Assembly: GCA_035995185.1 (NCBI GenBank)
Contig: DASYKT010000002.1
Location: forward strand, 1-64,000
Length of the DNA: 64,000 bases
Origin: DASYKT01 sp035995185
GTDB lineage: Bacteria; Acidobacteriota; Blastocatellia; Pyrinomonadales; Pyrinomonadaceae
Direction: 5' to 3'
Shown here: piece by piece, positions 8,286 to 17,165 of the stretch
How the letters are laid out: each line of letters opens with the position of its first letter
Position numbering within the stretch: the stretch's first letter is position 1
The notes under the pieces: generated by a model
Told to the model about the DNA's origin: nothing
The model's database searches: none
What the model saw: only the letters and a program-made list of their open reading frames with translations
Program-made: the position numbers and the translations under genes

Positions 8286-9572
8286 ATGGAAAACGTAAAA
8301 CTTCTGTTTCAGCTCTATTATCGCCCGGCGGCGGCGATGAGCGATATTATCGATAAAGGCAGCTGGCTGTTTGCGGCGCTGGCCATGCTGTTTGTTTTGT
8401 TCGTCTTTCAATTCACTATCAACGCGCGGATCGGGCAAAGTTTTGACGTATCGCCGCGCCATAGCGCGCCGGCAAATGAGGCCGCCCCCGACGGCAGCCC
8501 GGACGAAGCGCGGCCAAAGCCGCAATTTCCCGCGGCGGGCCGATCGATCCTGTTCTTTGTTTCGTTTGACGCCTTTTCCATCGGCCCGCTTATTTCGCTT
8601 TCGTTATTTTTTATTCCCGCGCTGCTGATACTGGCGCGTATTTTCGGCGCGGCCGGCTATACCGGCACCAACATGCGCAATAACTATATGCCGCTGGCTG
8701 CCTGTACCATGATGGCCTGGACGGCGGCCCACCTGCCATTTGCCGCCGCGGGCATGATACTGGCCGGCGCGCCGGTAAACGGCACGGTGTTTGTCGCGAT
8801 ATGGCTGGCAAGCGGGCTGTTTTTCGGCCTGCTTACGGTTTTCGCCGTGCGGACCGTGCTGGGTGTAAATTACGGTTCGGCCGTTTTGGTGGTCGCCGTG
8901 GCGGCCTTTGCCTTTCCGCTGGGAATGTACGTTTTCCGTTATGTTTCACCGCACCTTTTTTCGCCGTTTTTGATAATCATGGCGGTGCTTTATTTTGGCG
9001 GTTTTCTGAGCAGCGAGGCGCGCGGTTTTGGCAACGCTTTTCGCCAGCGGCAAAATTTCAAACGTTTCCTGCATAATGCCACCGTCAACCCGCGCGACGC
9101 CGATGCGCATGTCCAGCTCGCGCTGATCTACCTGCAGCGAAAACAGGACGCGAAAGCGCTGGAGCATCTCAACAAAGCTTTTGAGATCGACCCGGAAGAG
9201 ATCGACGCCAATTACGAACTGGGCAAGATGGCGCGCCGCGAACGCCGTCTGCAGGACGCGCTAAATCATTTTTCGGTGGTGGTCGAGCAAAACGACAAGC
9301 ACGCGCTGAGCGAAGTGTGGCGCGAGATCGGCGCGACGTACCTGGAAGCCGGAATGCACAAGGAAGCATTAGACGCGCTGGAAAATTTCGTCACCCGGCG
9401 CCCCTTTGACGCGGAAGGTTTGTATTATCTCGGCAAAGTTTATAAAGCACAGGGCGAGCACGAAAAGGCACGCGAAACTTTCAGGCAAGCCATCGACGCC
9501 GCCAACAACTCACCCGATTACCGCCGCCACGAGATCCGCCACTGGGGTAAACTCGCGCAGAAAGAAATTTGA
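8286..9572 (+). CDS. Yip1-like membrane protein with TPR tail
   Basis: A 428-residue protein starting at the ATG at 8286; the longer open frame from 8040 overlaps the divergent gene. Residues 1-250 contain about six hydrophobic segments resembling the Yip1 domain ('YRPAAAMSDIIDKGSWLFAA' is the typical amphipathic entry). Residues 265-425 hold four to five TPR units, for example 'ADAHVQLALIYLQRKQDAKA' and 'AEGLYYLGKVYKAQGEHEKA'. It is probably an inner-membrane scaffold. This fusion of a membrane module to cytoplasmic TPRs has no assigned role. Confidence 0.65.
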   Translation: MENVKLLFQLYYRPAAAMSDIIDKGSWLFAALAMLFVLFVFQFTINARIGQSFDVSPRHSAPANEAAPDGSPDEARPKPQFPAAGRSILFFVSFDAFSIGPLISLSLFFIPALLILARIFGAAGYTGTNMRNNYMPLAACTMMAWTAAHLPFAAAGMILAGAPVNGTVFVAIWLASGLFFGLLTVFAVRTVLGVNYGSAVLVVAVAAFAFPLGMYVFRYVSPHLFSPFLIIMAVLYFGGFLSSEARGFGNAFRQRQNFKRFLHNATVNPRDADAHVQLALIYLQRKQDAKALEHLNKAFEIDPEEIDANYELGKMARRERRLQDALNHFSVVVEQNDKHALSEVWREIGATYLEAGMHKEALDALENFVTRRPFDAEGLYYLGKVYKAQGEHEKARETFRQAIDAANNSPDYRRHEIRHWGKLAQKEI

Positions 9573-9605
9573 GCTAGCCATGATCGTAATTTTTTATTCG
9601 TGTTA

Positions 9606-10310
9606 TTAGAGTAATTCGTGGCCAGTTTCTTTTTTATATTTCACAACAAATCTTTTCTCCGGCTCTTCTTCATCGCCGAACATTTTGGTAAAGGAAATTT
9701 GTTTCAATCCGTTATGCTCAAAGCGCGCGAGGTCATGGCGGGAGAGCGGCCAGGGAAGCTGATCGGGTTCTTCCGTATCTTCGCGGCCGCGGCAGACGAC
9801 GAGGAGTTCGCCGCCCGGTTTTACAAAACCGGCGATGGCGTCGATCACCTGCGGGCGCATCTCGAGCGGTAAAGGTTGAATGGTGTAAACCTCAAGCACG
9901 AATTCAAAAGCGTTTTCCCATTCGGGCGGCGCGTTAAAAAGATCGGCCGCGTGAAAGTCGATGTGAAAACCGGCGCCGCTGTCAGCGTGGAGCTTTTTTG
10001 CCCACTCGATGGCGGTTTCGGAGATATCAAAAGCGGTGACTTTAAACCCGCGTTCGGCCAGGAATTTGGCATCGTCGCCGAGGCCGCAGCCAACTACTAA
10101 AGCAGTGCGCCCATTGCCCTCCAACTTATTTTCATGTGCCCACGCCGCCAAAAAACGGTTCGGCTCAAGGTCGGCCCAGGGAATATGCTCATTGTTGCCG
10201 GCGGCCTCTTTATAAAGCGCTTCAAACCATCCGAGCATATCGCCGCGGGCGGCAAATTCAGCAGCCAGCTCTCTGGCGCGGGCCCGTTCATCAGAAGTTT
10301 CATTAGTCAT
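9606..10310 (-). CDS. TPMT-like SAM methyltransferase
   Basis: A 234-residue protein. Glycine-rich motif I is 'ALVVGCGLGDDAKFLAERGF', followed by 'VTAFDISETAIEWA'. An N-terminal block 'WFEALYKEAAGNNEHIPWAD' matches thiopurine methyltransferase-type enzymes, which in bacteria methylate thiol, selenium or tellurium compounds. It is convergent with the Yip1/TPR gene and its own start lies 75 bp from the rhodanese region. The substrate is not inferable. Confidence 0.75.
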   Translation of the reverse strand: MTNETSDERARARELAAEFAARGDMLGWFEALYKEAAGNNEHIPWADLEPNRFLAAWAHENKLEGNGRTALVVGCGLGDDAKFLAERGFKVTAFDISETAIEWAKKLHADSGAGFHIDFHAADLFNAPPEWENAFEFVLEVYTIQPLPLEMRPQVIDAIAGFVKPGGELLVVCRGREDTEEPDQLPWPLSRHDLARFEHNGLKQISFTKMFGDEEEPEKRFVVKYKKETGHELL

Positions 10311-10341
10311 AGTTTTATTTTTGCCAAAGATAAAGAAAATT

Positions 10342-10424
10342 TTTTACAAGGATGGAAGGGATGAACGGGATAAAAGCTATCAGATATTTGACATCCCCTT
10401 TATCTCCTTCATCCCTGTAAATTT
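10342..10424. repeat. TTTACAGGGAT-type inverted repeat
   Basis: The left arm (10342-10371) and right arm (10391-10424) are imperfect inverted copies of a 'TTTACAGGGATGAAGG' type unit. A related single unit occurs at about 36737-36765. The copy here sits between two minus-strand genes and can fold into one hairpin. Confidence 0.55.
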
Positions 10425-10425
10425 C

Positions 10426-10785
10426 TTACTCCGCGGGTGCGCCGGAATCTTTCCAGGCAGCCCAGCCGCCGGCCATCGACCGGATATTTGAATAGCCCAT
10501 TTTTTGCAGCATATCGGCGGCCAGTGCGGAGCGGTATCCGCCGCCGCAATAGAGGATAAGCTCCCGGTCTTTTTCCGGATAGGTTTGAACGATGTCGCGT
10601 TCGATAATGCCGCGGCCCATATGCACGGAGCCGGCGGCGTGGGCGGCGTCAAATTCATTGTCTTCGCGCACGTCGATCAGCGTCGCGCCTTGTTTTACGC
10701 GCTCCTGCGTTTCGGCCACGCTCACTTCGCGGATGCGCGATTTTGCGTCATCCACTATCTGCAAATATTCTTCAGAATGTTTCAT
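10426..10785 (-). CDS. Rhodanese-like domain protein
   Basis: A 119-residue single rhodanese domain. 'TLIDVREDNEFDAAHAAGSV' is the CH2A-type block. The active-site loop is 'LILYCGGGYRSALAADML' with the catalytic cysteine, and the C-terminal 'GWAAWKDSG' is typical. It is likely a persulfide carrier or sulfurtransferase in the cytoplasm. An N-terminal helical extension of about 20 residues ('EEYLQIVDDAKSRIREV') is common in stand-alone bacterial rhodaneses. Confidence 0.85.
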   Translation of the reverse strand: MKHSEEYLQIVDDAKSRIREVSVAETQERVKQGATLIDVREDNEFDAAHAAGSVHMGRGIIERDIVQTYPEKDRELILYCGGGYRSALAADMLQKMGYSNIRSMAGGWAAWKDSGAPAE

Positions 10786-10879
10786 AAGTTTTCTTTACAA
10801 AACTGCAAAAACGGCGGACAATCGCGTTCTATCTACAGTTTTTAATTTACAAATTACATTAACAGGAGAGAATTGACCA

Positions 10880-11293
10880 ATGAAAAAGATCGCCTTGTTT
10901 GTGCTCCTGGCGTGCTGCTTTTGCCTTGCCGGCTGCAGCAAAGACGCCGAAGTGAATGCGTTTATTACCGAATTTGAATCTACGACCAACGAGATCGCGC
11001 AGAAGGTTGACGCTAATCCGAGCGCGGCGGGGCTGGATGAGGCGCAAAAAGCGTTCGACGCCAAGCAGCCCGGCTTGAAGGCAAAATGGGAAGCTATTAA
11101 GAACGTTCCCAAATTTCAGGTCAGTACCGAGACCCAGAAAAAGCTGGACGAGAGCGTGATGAAAAATATGAAGGCGCTGCAGGACGTGTTTTCGAAAAAT
11201 GCGATGAAGCTGGGGATGGACAGAGATGCCGGGCCAAAGATCAAAACCTTGATGGATGGCTTTAAAAGCACCCTGGCAATGGATACGAAATAA
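10880..11293 (+). CDS. Small lipoprotein
   Basis: A 137-residue protein with a lipoprotein signal: basic start, hydrophobic core, lipobox LAGC with the cysteine near residue 19. The mature part is a predicted all-helical, charged domain ('AFITEFESTTNEIAQKV'). It is presumably anchored in the envelope. AGGAGAG lies 8-9 bases before the ATG. It is followed by a good intrinsic terminator at 11320-11349, so it is monocistronic. The function is unknown. Confidence 0.65.
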   Translation: MKKIALFVLLACCFCLAGCSKDAEVNAFITEFESTTNEIAQKVDANPSAAGLDEAQKAFDAKQPGLKAKWEAIKNVPKFQVSTETQKKLDESVMKNMKALQDVFSKNAMKLGMDRDAGPKIKTLMDGFKSTLAMDTK

Positions 11294-11319
11294 CGAGAAA
11301 ATCAAAATGTGAGAAAAGG

Positions 11320-11349
11320 CGGACGGGTTCTCTAACTCGTCCGTTTTTA
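11320..11349 (+). terminator. Rho-independent terminator
   Basis: A stem of CGGACGGGTT with AACTCGTCCG (one G-T wobble), loop of about four bases, then TTTTTAT. It ends the lipoprotein transcript. Confidence 0.85.
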
Positions 11350-11394
11350 TTTGGCCTAAAAACCTCTCGCCGCAGGCGGGCTAAACCGTGGTTT

Positions 11395-11423
11395 TTGTTT
11401 GTTTGACGGCAAGCCGCTATAAT
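11395..11423 (+). promoter_or_regulatory. Sigma70-type promoter for lpdA
   Basis: A TTGTTT hexamer, a 17-base spacer and a perfect TATAAT. It is 44 bp upstream of the lpdA start and follows the lipoprotein terminator. Confidence 0.5.
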
Positions 11424-11466
11424 AACTTTTTTATATATCATTCTTTGGAAACAGAGGTTTAAAACA

Positions 11467-12876
11467 TTGGCAGACACATTTGACGTAACTATTATCGGAT
11501 CCGGCCCGGGCGGGTATGTCGCGGCGGTACGCGGGGCGCAGCTGGGATTAAAAGTAGCGATCGTGGAAAAAGAGAAAGACGCCCGGTTGGGCGGCACCTG
11601 CGGATTGCGCGGCTGTATCCCGACCAAGGCCTTATTAATGGCGGCGTATCTATATGAAAAGGCCGGGCATTTTGCCGATTTTGGTATCAAAGTAGACAAT
11701 CTCGGTTTTGACTGGGGACAGGTGCAAAAACGCAAGGGTGATATCGTGGCGAAAAATGCCGCCGGCGTGACCTACCTGATGAAGAAAAACAAGATCACGG
11801 TCTTTAACGGTTTCGGCAAACTCGCCGGCGCGGGAAAAGTCGAAGTCGCCTATGAAGACGGCAAGAAAGAAAACATCCAGACCAAAAATATCATCATCGC
11901 TACCGGCTCCGTCGTGCGTCCGATCCCCGGTTTTGAATGCGACGGCAAGCAAGTCGTAAATTCCGACCACATTCTGGAACTCGGCAACGTTCCCAAATCG
12001 CTGATCGTGATGGGTTCGGGCGCGGTTGGCGTGGAATTTGCCAGCGTCTATTCACGCTTTGGCGCGGACACGACGGTGGTCGAATTGCTCGACCGTATCG
12101 TCCCCGTCGAAGACGCCGATGTTTCCAAGGAGCTCGAACGCACCTTCAAAAAGCGCGGCATCAAATGCCTGACCGGCGTGAAGCTCGACAAAATGGAAAA
12201 GACCAAGACGAGCGTGAAAGTTTCCGGCAAAGACGCCAAGGGCGGCGACGTCAATCTGGAAGCCGAAATGCTGCTGGTCGCCGTAGGCCGTATGCCCTAC
12301 CTGGAAAAACTCGGGCTGGAAGGCACGAAAGTTAAAATTAATCCGCGCGGCACGATCGCTGTCAATGAATACTGCGAGACGGGCGAACCCGGCGTCTATG
12401 CCATCGGCGACGTGATCGACACCGCCTGGCTGGCGCACCTGGCCAGCAAAGAAGGAATTTTAGTGGTGGAAAAAATAGCCGGCAAAAAGGTCGAGCCGAT
12501 CAACCAGCGGCTGGTGCCGAACTGCACCTACTGCGACCCGGAAGTTGCCAGCGTCGGGCTGACCGAAGCCAAGGCGAAAGAAGCGGGCTACGACGTAAAG
12601 ACCGGCAAGTTTCCTTTTTCGGCTTCGGGCAAGGCGCGCATCATCGGCGAGACCGACGGCTTTGTAAAGATCGTGGCCGACAAAAAATATGACGAGATAT
12701 TAGGCGTCCACATCATCGGTCCGCACGCGACCGAACTGCTGGCCGAAGGCGTCGTCGCCATGCAGCTCGAATCGACCGCGGAAGAATTCGGCAACACCAT
12801 CCACGCCCACCCGACCGTCTCCGAAAGCGTGATGGAAGCCGCCGAAGGCGTCCACGATAAGACGATACATATATAG
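11467..12876 (+). CDS. lpdA: Dihydrolipoyl dehydrogenase
   Basis: A 469-residue FAD disulfide oxidoreductase, the E3 subunit that reoxidises dihydrolipoyl groups of 2-oxoacid dehydrogenases with NAD+. FAD site: 'IIGSGPGGYVAAVRGAQLG'. Redox disulfide: 'GGTCGLRGCIPTKAL'; the C-x4-C spacing is normal but the usual CLNVGC is replaced by CGLRGC. NAD site: 'VMGSGAVGVEFASVYSRFG'. C-terminal interface base: 'HAHPTVSESVMEA'. The start is a TTG with AGAGG about 9 bases upstream; no in-frame ATG preserves the FAD motif. E1 genes are not in the window; a matching E2 is at 27.6 kb. Confidence 0.93.
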   Translation: MADTFDVTIIGSGPGGYVAAVRGAQLGLKVAIVEKEKDARLGGTCGLRGCIPTKALLMAAYLYEKAGHFADFGIKVDNLGFDWGQVQKRKGDIVAKNAAGVTYLMKKNKITVFNGFGKLAGAGKVEVAYEDGKKENIQTKNIIIATGSVVRPIPGFECDGKQVVNSDHILELGNVPKSLIVMGSGAVGVEFASVYSRFGADTTVVELLDRIVPVEDADVSKELERTFKKRGIKCLTGVKLDKMEKTKTSVKVSGKDAKGGDVNLEAEMLLVAVGRMPYLEKLGLEGTKVKINPRGTIAVNEYCETGEPGVYAIGDVIDTAWLAHLASKEGILVVEKIAGKKVEPINQRLVPNCTYCDPEVASVGLTEAKAKEAGYDVKTGKFPFSASGKARIIGETDGFVKIVADKKYDEILGVHIIGPHATELLAEGVVAMQLESTAEEFGNTIHAHPTVSESVMEAAEGVHDKTIHI

Positions 12877-12889
12877 ACTTGCGGTAAAT

Positions 12890-12934
12890 AGTGGACAGCC
12901 GGCCCTCTTACAAGCCGACTGTCCGCTGTCTTTG
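12890..12934. terminator. Hairpin between convergent genes
   Basis: A 14-base arm at 12890-12903 pairs with 12914-12927 (two mismatches or wobbles), followed by TCTTTGTT on the plus strand. It lies between lpdA and the convergent protease gene and could terminate either one. Confidence 0.55.
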
Positions 12935-12966
12935 TTACACCTGTCGAAAAATATACGATCTTCCGC

Positions 12967-15558
12967 CTACTTTTCAACCGTGAGAGCTTTCTCGGGGCTG
13001 CTGCTGGGAATATACAAGTTTCCTTTATCAGGTATGTAATTAGCCAGAACTTCATGCTTGCCAACCGGAAGGCTCGACGTGGTCCATTTCGCACGACCTT
13101 TTGCGTCGAGGCGAATCGGCGGCCCCGCGTTGCCGCCATTGAGCGTGAACTGAACCATCCCGGTTGGGACGCCCTGGTTTGACACTCGCTTTTTAACCGT
13201 CGCCGTGAATGTCACCGGTTTTCCCATTACCGTATGATCCTTATCGGCGCTCACTCTAATGGTGGTATAGCCGTTCCGCATCTTTTGTTTATTTAAATAG
13301 AGCTTCGCAAAACCCGACTCGCCCGTATTTATCACATCAAAGACGCAGTTGGCGTTCATGTTTTTGTCGGTGACCTTGCCGCAGAGCTTCCGGGCAGTTG
13401 CTGCCTTGATCGGCACGATCTGGGGGCTCGCCGGAATATTGCAGGATGAATTCTGCTTGGGCCAAGTGGTGTCGGTGAATGTTGCCGTGGATGTTCCCGG
13501 CGCATAGTCGAAGAGGCTCGTCCGGTCGGTAACACGCCACGATTCGCCGAATTTCTTGTAAAGATCGTCATAGCGCTGATTCAATGATCCGGGCATCGGT
13601 CCCAGCGATGTTCCATCCGAAAGGGCGGGCAACCAGCTTCCGGACGCGATCGAGGACATCAACCCGCCTGAAGAACCGGAGCCGCGAAGGTCATTACCTC
13701 CGATGCCTTCCGCGCCGCCGCGACGGACTTCCACGATGAGATACCACTTACCCTGAGAGTCCCAGTAGGCAGGTATCACCGTAAGCACACTGTTGTTCGG
13801 AAACATGACCTGAAAGACGTCCCCGATCTTATCGATCCTGGCGCCGGGGCCGAGGTTTACCCCGCCCGCTCCGACCGGCGTGAGCACGCCGTCAATACGA
13901 ACCTGGAGACCGCTGGGGTCGGGAACACCGCTAATATTCGGCTGGATCGTTACTCTATGCCTGCCCACACGGGCGGCCACGGCGGAGTTGAGGCTGACGC
14001 AGGTTGCCAGCCCGCTATATGAATCGGCCCCCGGCGTGAAGGTAGTTCCGATTGGCGTCATGCGCGTTTGGATCTCCAGGCCGTCGGGATCCCGCAGGGA
14101 GACATACTCGCCGGCTCCCTGAAAATCGTAGCGAGTTCCGTCCGTCGTGGTAATGTGCGGGTCACCGTCCATCCCCGCAACGTTCGAGCCCGTAGGATCG
14201 AGCCAATTGCTAAGACGCGTATTATCGGTGCCGCCGCCGGTCCAACTCAGATCGAACCTTCCGTAAAAGTCGTGCCGGTCCGCGGCGGAAACGCCGCAGG
14301 CGGAAGGCCCATCGGTAAGTGTACCGATGCAGCGCCCGGTATCCGTGGCAAAGATGCAGGAACCGGACGAGCCTTCTTCCGTGACGGCCGGGCCGTCCCA
14401 GACGACTCGCCAAAAAGCGCCGGCCGCATCAGGCGTGTCCGAGAATAAATCTGACGTGAATGGGGCGGTATTGGCCGGGCTGATCGCCTTGACGTCGGCC
14501 GAGGGGTGATGGATGCTTTCGACTCCGGGTGGCGGCACAGTGGTTCTGTCCCAGCCCGCGTAAAAGACATTGAAGGCCGGATTGATGGAGTTAGTAAGCT
14601 CGAAAAGCACAAAATCACTGGTTGTGTTTCTCGCGCGAAGGTCCGCTCCGCCGACCGTGGTATTGGTGGTGGGGCCGGGCCCGTGGGTACCGCAGGTCGC
14701 GGACTCGAAGTTCCAAAAAACAACGATCGAGGCGGCGGCGGCTGCAGAGTTAACCCCGCAATGATTGGCCGACAGGACGTAACGTCTGCGATCCTGAGCA
14801 GTGTTATTCATTAGTGTGCCGGTGCAGGCGACCGTTCCGGAGATCGTATAGAGATTGACAGCGCGGATCTGGTTGCGCCACGCATTGCCTTCGGCGCAGA
14901 TCACATCGGTCTCGCAGGTGCCTTCACTTGACCCGAAAATACCCGACTTCCCGAAACCGCGGTATCCCCGGTTGGCCTTGCGAATTTCTATTCGCGGCTG
15001 AGAAACGCCTTTTGGCACGAAGACTTCGACAACTATCTCATCGCCTCCGATGATTGGGGTCCAAAGACTTCCGAGGCGGCTGCGGTCGCGGGATGTGTAC
15101 GGACCTTCTATCTCTTTGTGTCCCGGATCGTAGATCCAGAGTTTGGCTCCTTCGGTCATATCGAATCGTGTAATGCCGAGGTTTAAACTATTTGCGCCCG
15201 GTGATTGGATCCGCAGACGCCACAGCCGTCCGTCCGGCAGATCCGTCCAGGTACCGGAGTTGTCGAGATTGAAGGCAACATCGGCGGCAACGGCAAAGCG
15301 CAGGGGCTGAGGTTTTTTCGGATCTTTATCGCGGGCGCGGTCTTCGGCCAACAAGCGCTCGGGATCGATCTTTGGCAAAACCTTACGGTCAACCTGATCC
15401 TGGGATCTGTCGTTCAACGAGAAACTACTGGGCTGTAGCTCGTTGGTCTGGGCTAACCCCGAATGGGTCAATATAATTATTAAGACCAGCACGGAAAGTG
15501 TCCGGGCCAAAAAGACGCCACGGCTGGTGAGGCGGTCAAGAAACCTTTTGTTTTTCAT
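12967..15558 (-). CDS. Secreted trypsin-like protease with VWD and Ig-like domains
   Basis: An 863-residue exported protein with a signal peptide ending near residue 36. Residues 110-200 form a pre-domain beta region. Residues 215-450 are a lysyl-endopeptidase/trypsin-like domain with a complete triad: His266 in 'VLSANHC', Asp315 in 'NTTSDFVLFEL' and Ser398 in 'EEGSSGSCIF', with paired cysteines. From residue 465, 'GDPHITTTDGTRYDFQGAGE' is the hallmark of a von Willebrand factor type D domain. Residues from about 735 to the end are a Big_3_5-like Ig repeat ('GKPVTFTATVKK', 'GMVQFTLNGGNAGP'). AAGGAG precedes the ATG by 6 bases. It is probably a surface or released protease for macromolecule degradation or matrix interaction. 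Confidence 0.8.
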   Translation of the reverse strand: MKNKRFLDRLTSRGVFLARTLSVLVLIIILTHSGLAQTNELQPSSFSLNDRSQDQVDRKVLPKIDPERLLAEDRARDKDPKKPQPLRFAVAADVAFNLDNSGTWTDLPDGRLWRLRIQSPGANSLNLGITRFDMTEGAKLWIYDPGHKEIEGPYTSRDRSRLGSLWTPIIGGDEIVVEVFVPKGVSQPRIEIRKANRGYRGFGKSGIFGSSEGTCETDVICAEGNAWRNQIRAVNLYTISGTVACTGTLMNNTAQDRRRYVLSANHCGVNSAAAAASIVVFWNFESATCGTHGPGPTTNTTVGGADLRARNTTSDFVLFELTNSINPAFNVFYAGWDRTTVPPPGVESIHHPSADVKAISPANTAPFTSDLFSDTPDAAGAFWRVVWDGPAVTEEGSSGSCIFATDTGRCIGTLTDGPSACGVSAADRHDFYGRFDLSWTGGGTDNTRLSNWLDPTGSNVAGMDGDPHITTTDGTRYDFQGAGEYVSLRDPDGLEIQTRMTPIGTTFTPGADSYSGLATCVSLNSAVAARVGRHRVTIQPNISGVPDPSGLQVRIDGVLTPVGAGGVNLGPGARIDKIGDVFQVMFPNNSVLTVIPAYWDSQGKWYLIVEVRRGGAEGIGGNDLRGSGSSGGLMSSIASGSWLPALSDGTSLGPMPGSLNQRYDDLYKKFGESWRVTDRTSLFDYAPGTSTATFTDTTWPKQNSSCNIPASPQIVPIKAATARKLCGKVTDKNMNANCVFDVINTGESGFAKLYLNKQKMRNGYTTIRVSADKDHTVMGKPVTFTATVKKRVSNQGVPTGMVQFTLNGGNAGPPIRLDAKGRAKWTTSSLPVGKHEVLANYIPDKGNLYIPSSSPEKALTVEK

Positions 15559-15825
15559 TGGTATCTCCTTAGAAATTGTGAGCTCCGGCGGTGGTCTTCA
15601 CGAGCAGAGAGGGCTCGGACGTGGAAGTCGACCGTGGGAGGTTGATTTGGGATTATGTTAACTCGAGGGGTAAGTTAACCGTTTAGTAATAGATCTGCTC
15701 TTAAATATCCTCAGAAAAATTACTTAAAAATATGCTTATGATAGGGATTTCGCATATTTTGTTGCATTGCCTACATATAATGTTATTTTTTCGCAATACG
15801 TTACTTTGGAAGGTGTTTTATAGCC

Positions 15826-15921
15826 ATGAAATTAGTGATCCCCGGCGGGACCGGACATGTCGGCACAGTGTTGGCGCGCGAGTTTAAAAAGCGTGGCTAT
15901 TTAAAATCCAAGCTTTTGTGA
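15826..15921 (+). pseudogene. Remnant of a TIGR01777-type oxidoreductase gene
   Basis: An ATG-initiated 31-codon frame. It begins MKLVIPGGTGHVGTVLAREF, which aligns with the start of the intact gene at 17162 (MKIIIPGGTGQVGTVLARSF). After about 25 codons homology ends and a stop follows. The dinucleotide-binding glycine loop is present but nothing else of the enzyme, so this is a truncated paralogue or the scar of a rearrangement. About 1.3 kb, including the HipA-like and DUF3037 genes, separates it from the intact copy. Confidence 0.8.
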
Positions 15922-15955
15922 GCAAAGCGATACGGCACAGACGTGACAACTATAC

Positions 15956-15984
15956 GTGAACAATTCCGCAATTTAATTGTTCAC
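15956..15984. promoter_or_regulatory. Inverted repeat upstream of the HipA-like gene
   Basis: Perfect 9-base arms (GTGAACAAT and ATTGTTCAC) flank an 11-base centre, 40 bp before the HipA-like start. A GATAAT at 16010-16015 could be a -10 box, which would put the operator just upstream. It could equally be a weak terminator of the gene remnant. Confidence 0.4.
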
Positions 15985-16023
15985 ATTTAACTTCCGCACA
16001 AATTAATACGATAATTCTCTGCA

Positions 16024-16782
16024 ATGAACCTGCGTACTGTAAAAGTCGTGCGATATGTCACGCCGCTGCGTGAGGGCGGATCGCTGCCGGCGATCGTCGA
16101 GGGCGACGATGACGGGTTGTACGTGCTGAAATTTCGCGGCGCGGGGCAGGGTGTAAAAGCGCTGATCGCGGAGCTGGTCGCGGGCGAGATCGCGCGCGTG
16201 TTGGGACTGCCGGTGCCGGAGATAGTCTTTGTCGAACTCGACGGTGTGCTGGCGATGACGGAGCCCGATCCGGAAATTCAGGATCTGATCAAGGCCAGCG
16301 CCGGGCGAAATCTGGCGCTCGATTACCTGCCGGGATCGATAATGTTTGACGCGGGCGTGCAGCAGCCCGACGCGGAACTCGCCGCGAAGATCGTCTGGTT
16401 CGATGCCTATACCGCGAACGTGGATCGCACGCCGCGCAACGCGAATATGCTGTTGTGGCACAAGAAACTGTGGCTGATCGATCACGGCGCGGCGCTGTAT
16501 TACCATCACAACCGGGAAACGTTTGCAGAAAACAGCGGCAATGCTTTTAAATTAATTTCACAGCATATTCTACTGCCGTTCACGGCCGGGATGGAAAAAG
16601 TAGACGAGGAACTGTCGGCAAAACTGGCCCCTGAAATTCTTGGCGAGATCGTTGAATTGATCCCGGCTGAATGGCTGGAAAACGCGGACGCCGACCGAAA
16701 ACTATATCTCGATTTTCTGACCGAAAGGTTGAAAGCGCCGCGAGAATTTGTCAGGCAAATAATGGAGACCGTGAAAAAATGA
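16024..16782 (+). CDS. HipA-like kinase (HipA_2 family)
   Basis: A 252-residue protein resembling the compact HipA_2 type of serine/threonine kinase. The N-terminal 'LYVLKFRGAGQGVKALIAEL' contains the likely ATP-binding lysine. 'DAYTANVDRTPRNANMLLW' matches the catalytic N-x-D-R...N-x-N segment, and 'LWLIDHGAALYY' the metal-binding Asp. Unlike classical HipA it has no adjacent HipB. Its stop overlaps the ATG of a DUF3037 gene (ATGA), a pairing that recurs in bacteria. A regulatory or toxin-like kinase is possible, but there is no direct evidence for a toxin. Confidence 0.75.
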   Translation: MNLRTVKVVRYVTPLREGGSLPAIVEGDDDGLYVLKFRGAGQGVKALIAELVAGEIARVLGLPVPEIVFVELDGVLAMTEPDPEIQDLIKASAGRNLALDYLPGSIMFDAGVQQPDAELAAKIVWFDAYTANVDRTPRNANMLLWHKKLWLIDHGAALYYHHNRETFAENSGNAFKLISQHILLPFTAGMEKVDEELSAKLAPEILGEIVELIPAEWLENADADRKLYLDFLTERLKAPREFVRQIMETVKK

Positions 16783-17165
16783 GCGAGGCCTGCACATTCG
16801 ATTACGCGATCATTCGGCTGGTTCCCCGCGTGGAGCGCGAAGAATTTTTTAATGTCGGCGTGATACTTTCCTGCCCGGCGTTTAAGTTTTTAGACGCGAA
16901 GATCTATCTCGCCGAACAAAAGCTGGCGGCTTTGGCTCCTGACCTTCATTCACCCAGGGACATACAAAATTTTCTGGATATATTTCCGAAAGTATGTAAG
17001 GGCGGAGAAGAAGCAGGGTTTTTACAATTTTTCACACAACGCGAGCGCTTTTATTATTTAACGGCCCAACGCAGCACCATCATTCAAATTTCGCCGGTGC
17101 ATACGGGGCTGACCGAAGATCCGGGCGAAACACTCGAGCATTTGTTCAATAAGATCGTGAAATGA
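16779..17165 (+). CDS. DUF3037 protein
   Basis: A 128-residue protein that starts at the ATG overlapping the HipA-like stop; the open frame continues upstream but antisense to nothing useful. The N-terminal 'YAIIRLVPRVEREEFFNVGV' is the DUF3037 signature. It is predicted soluble. It is translationally coupled at both ends: four-base ATGA overlaps with the kinase before and the oxidoreductase after. The stoichiometric coupling suggests it acts with the kinase, perhaps as partner or substrate. Its biochemical role is unknown. Confidence 0.75.
   Translation: MSEACTFDYAIIRLVPRVEREEFFNVGVILSCPAFKFLDAKIYLAEQKLAALAPDLHSPRDIQNFLDIFPKVCKGGEEAGFLQFFTQRERFYYLTAQRSTIIQISPVHTGLTEDPGETLEHLFNKIVK

Noticed and set aside
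15559..15825. GTTAAC inverted pair as an operator for the protease gene
   Set aside because: Arms of only six bases and no promoter aligned to them; too weak to report as a feature.
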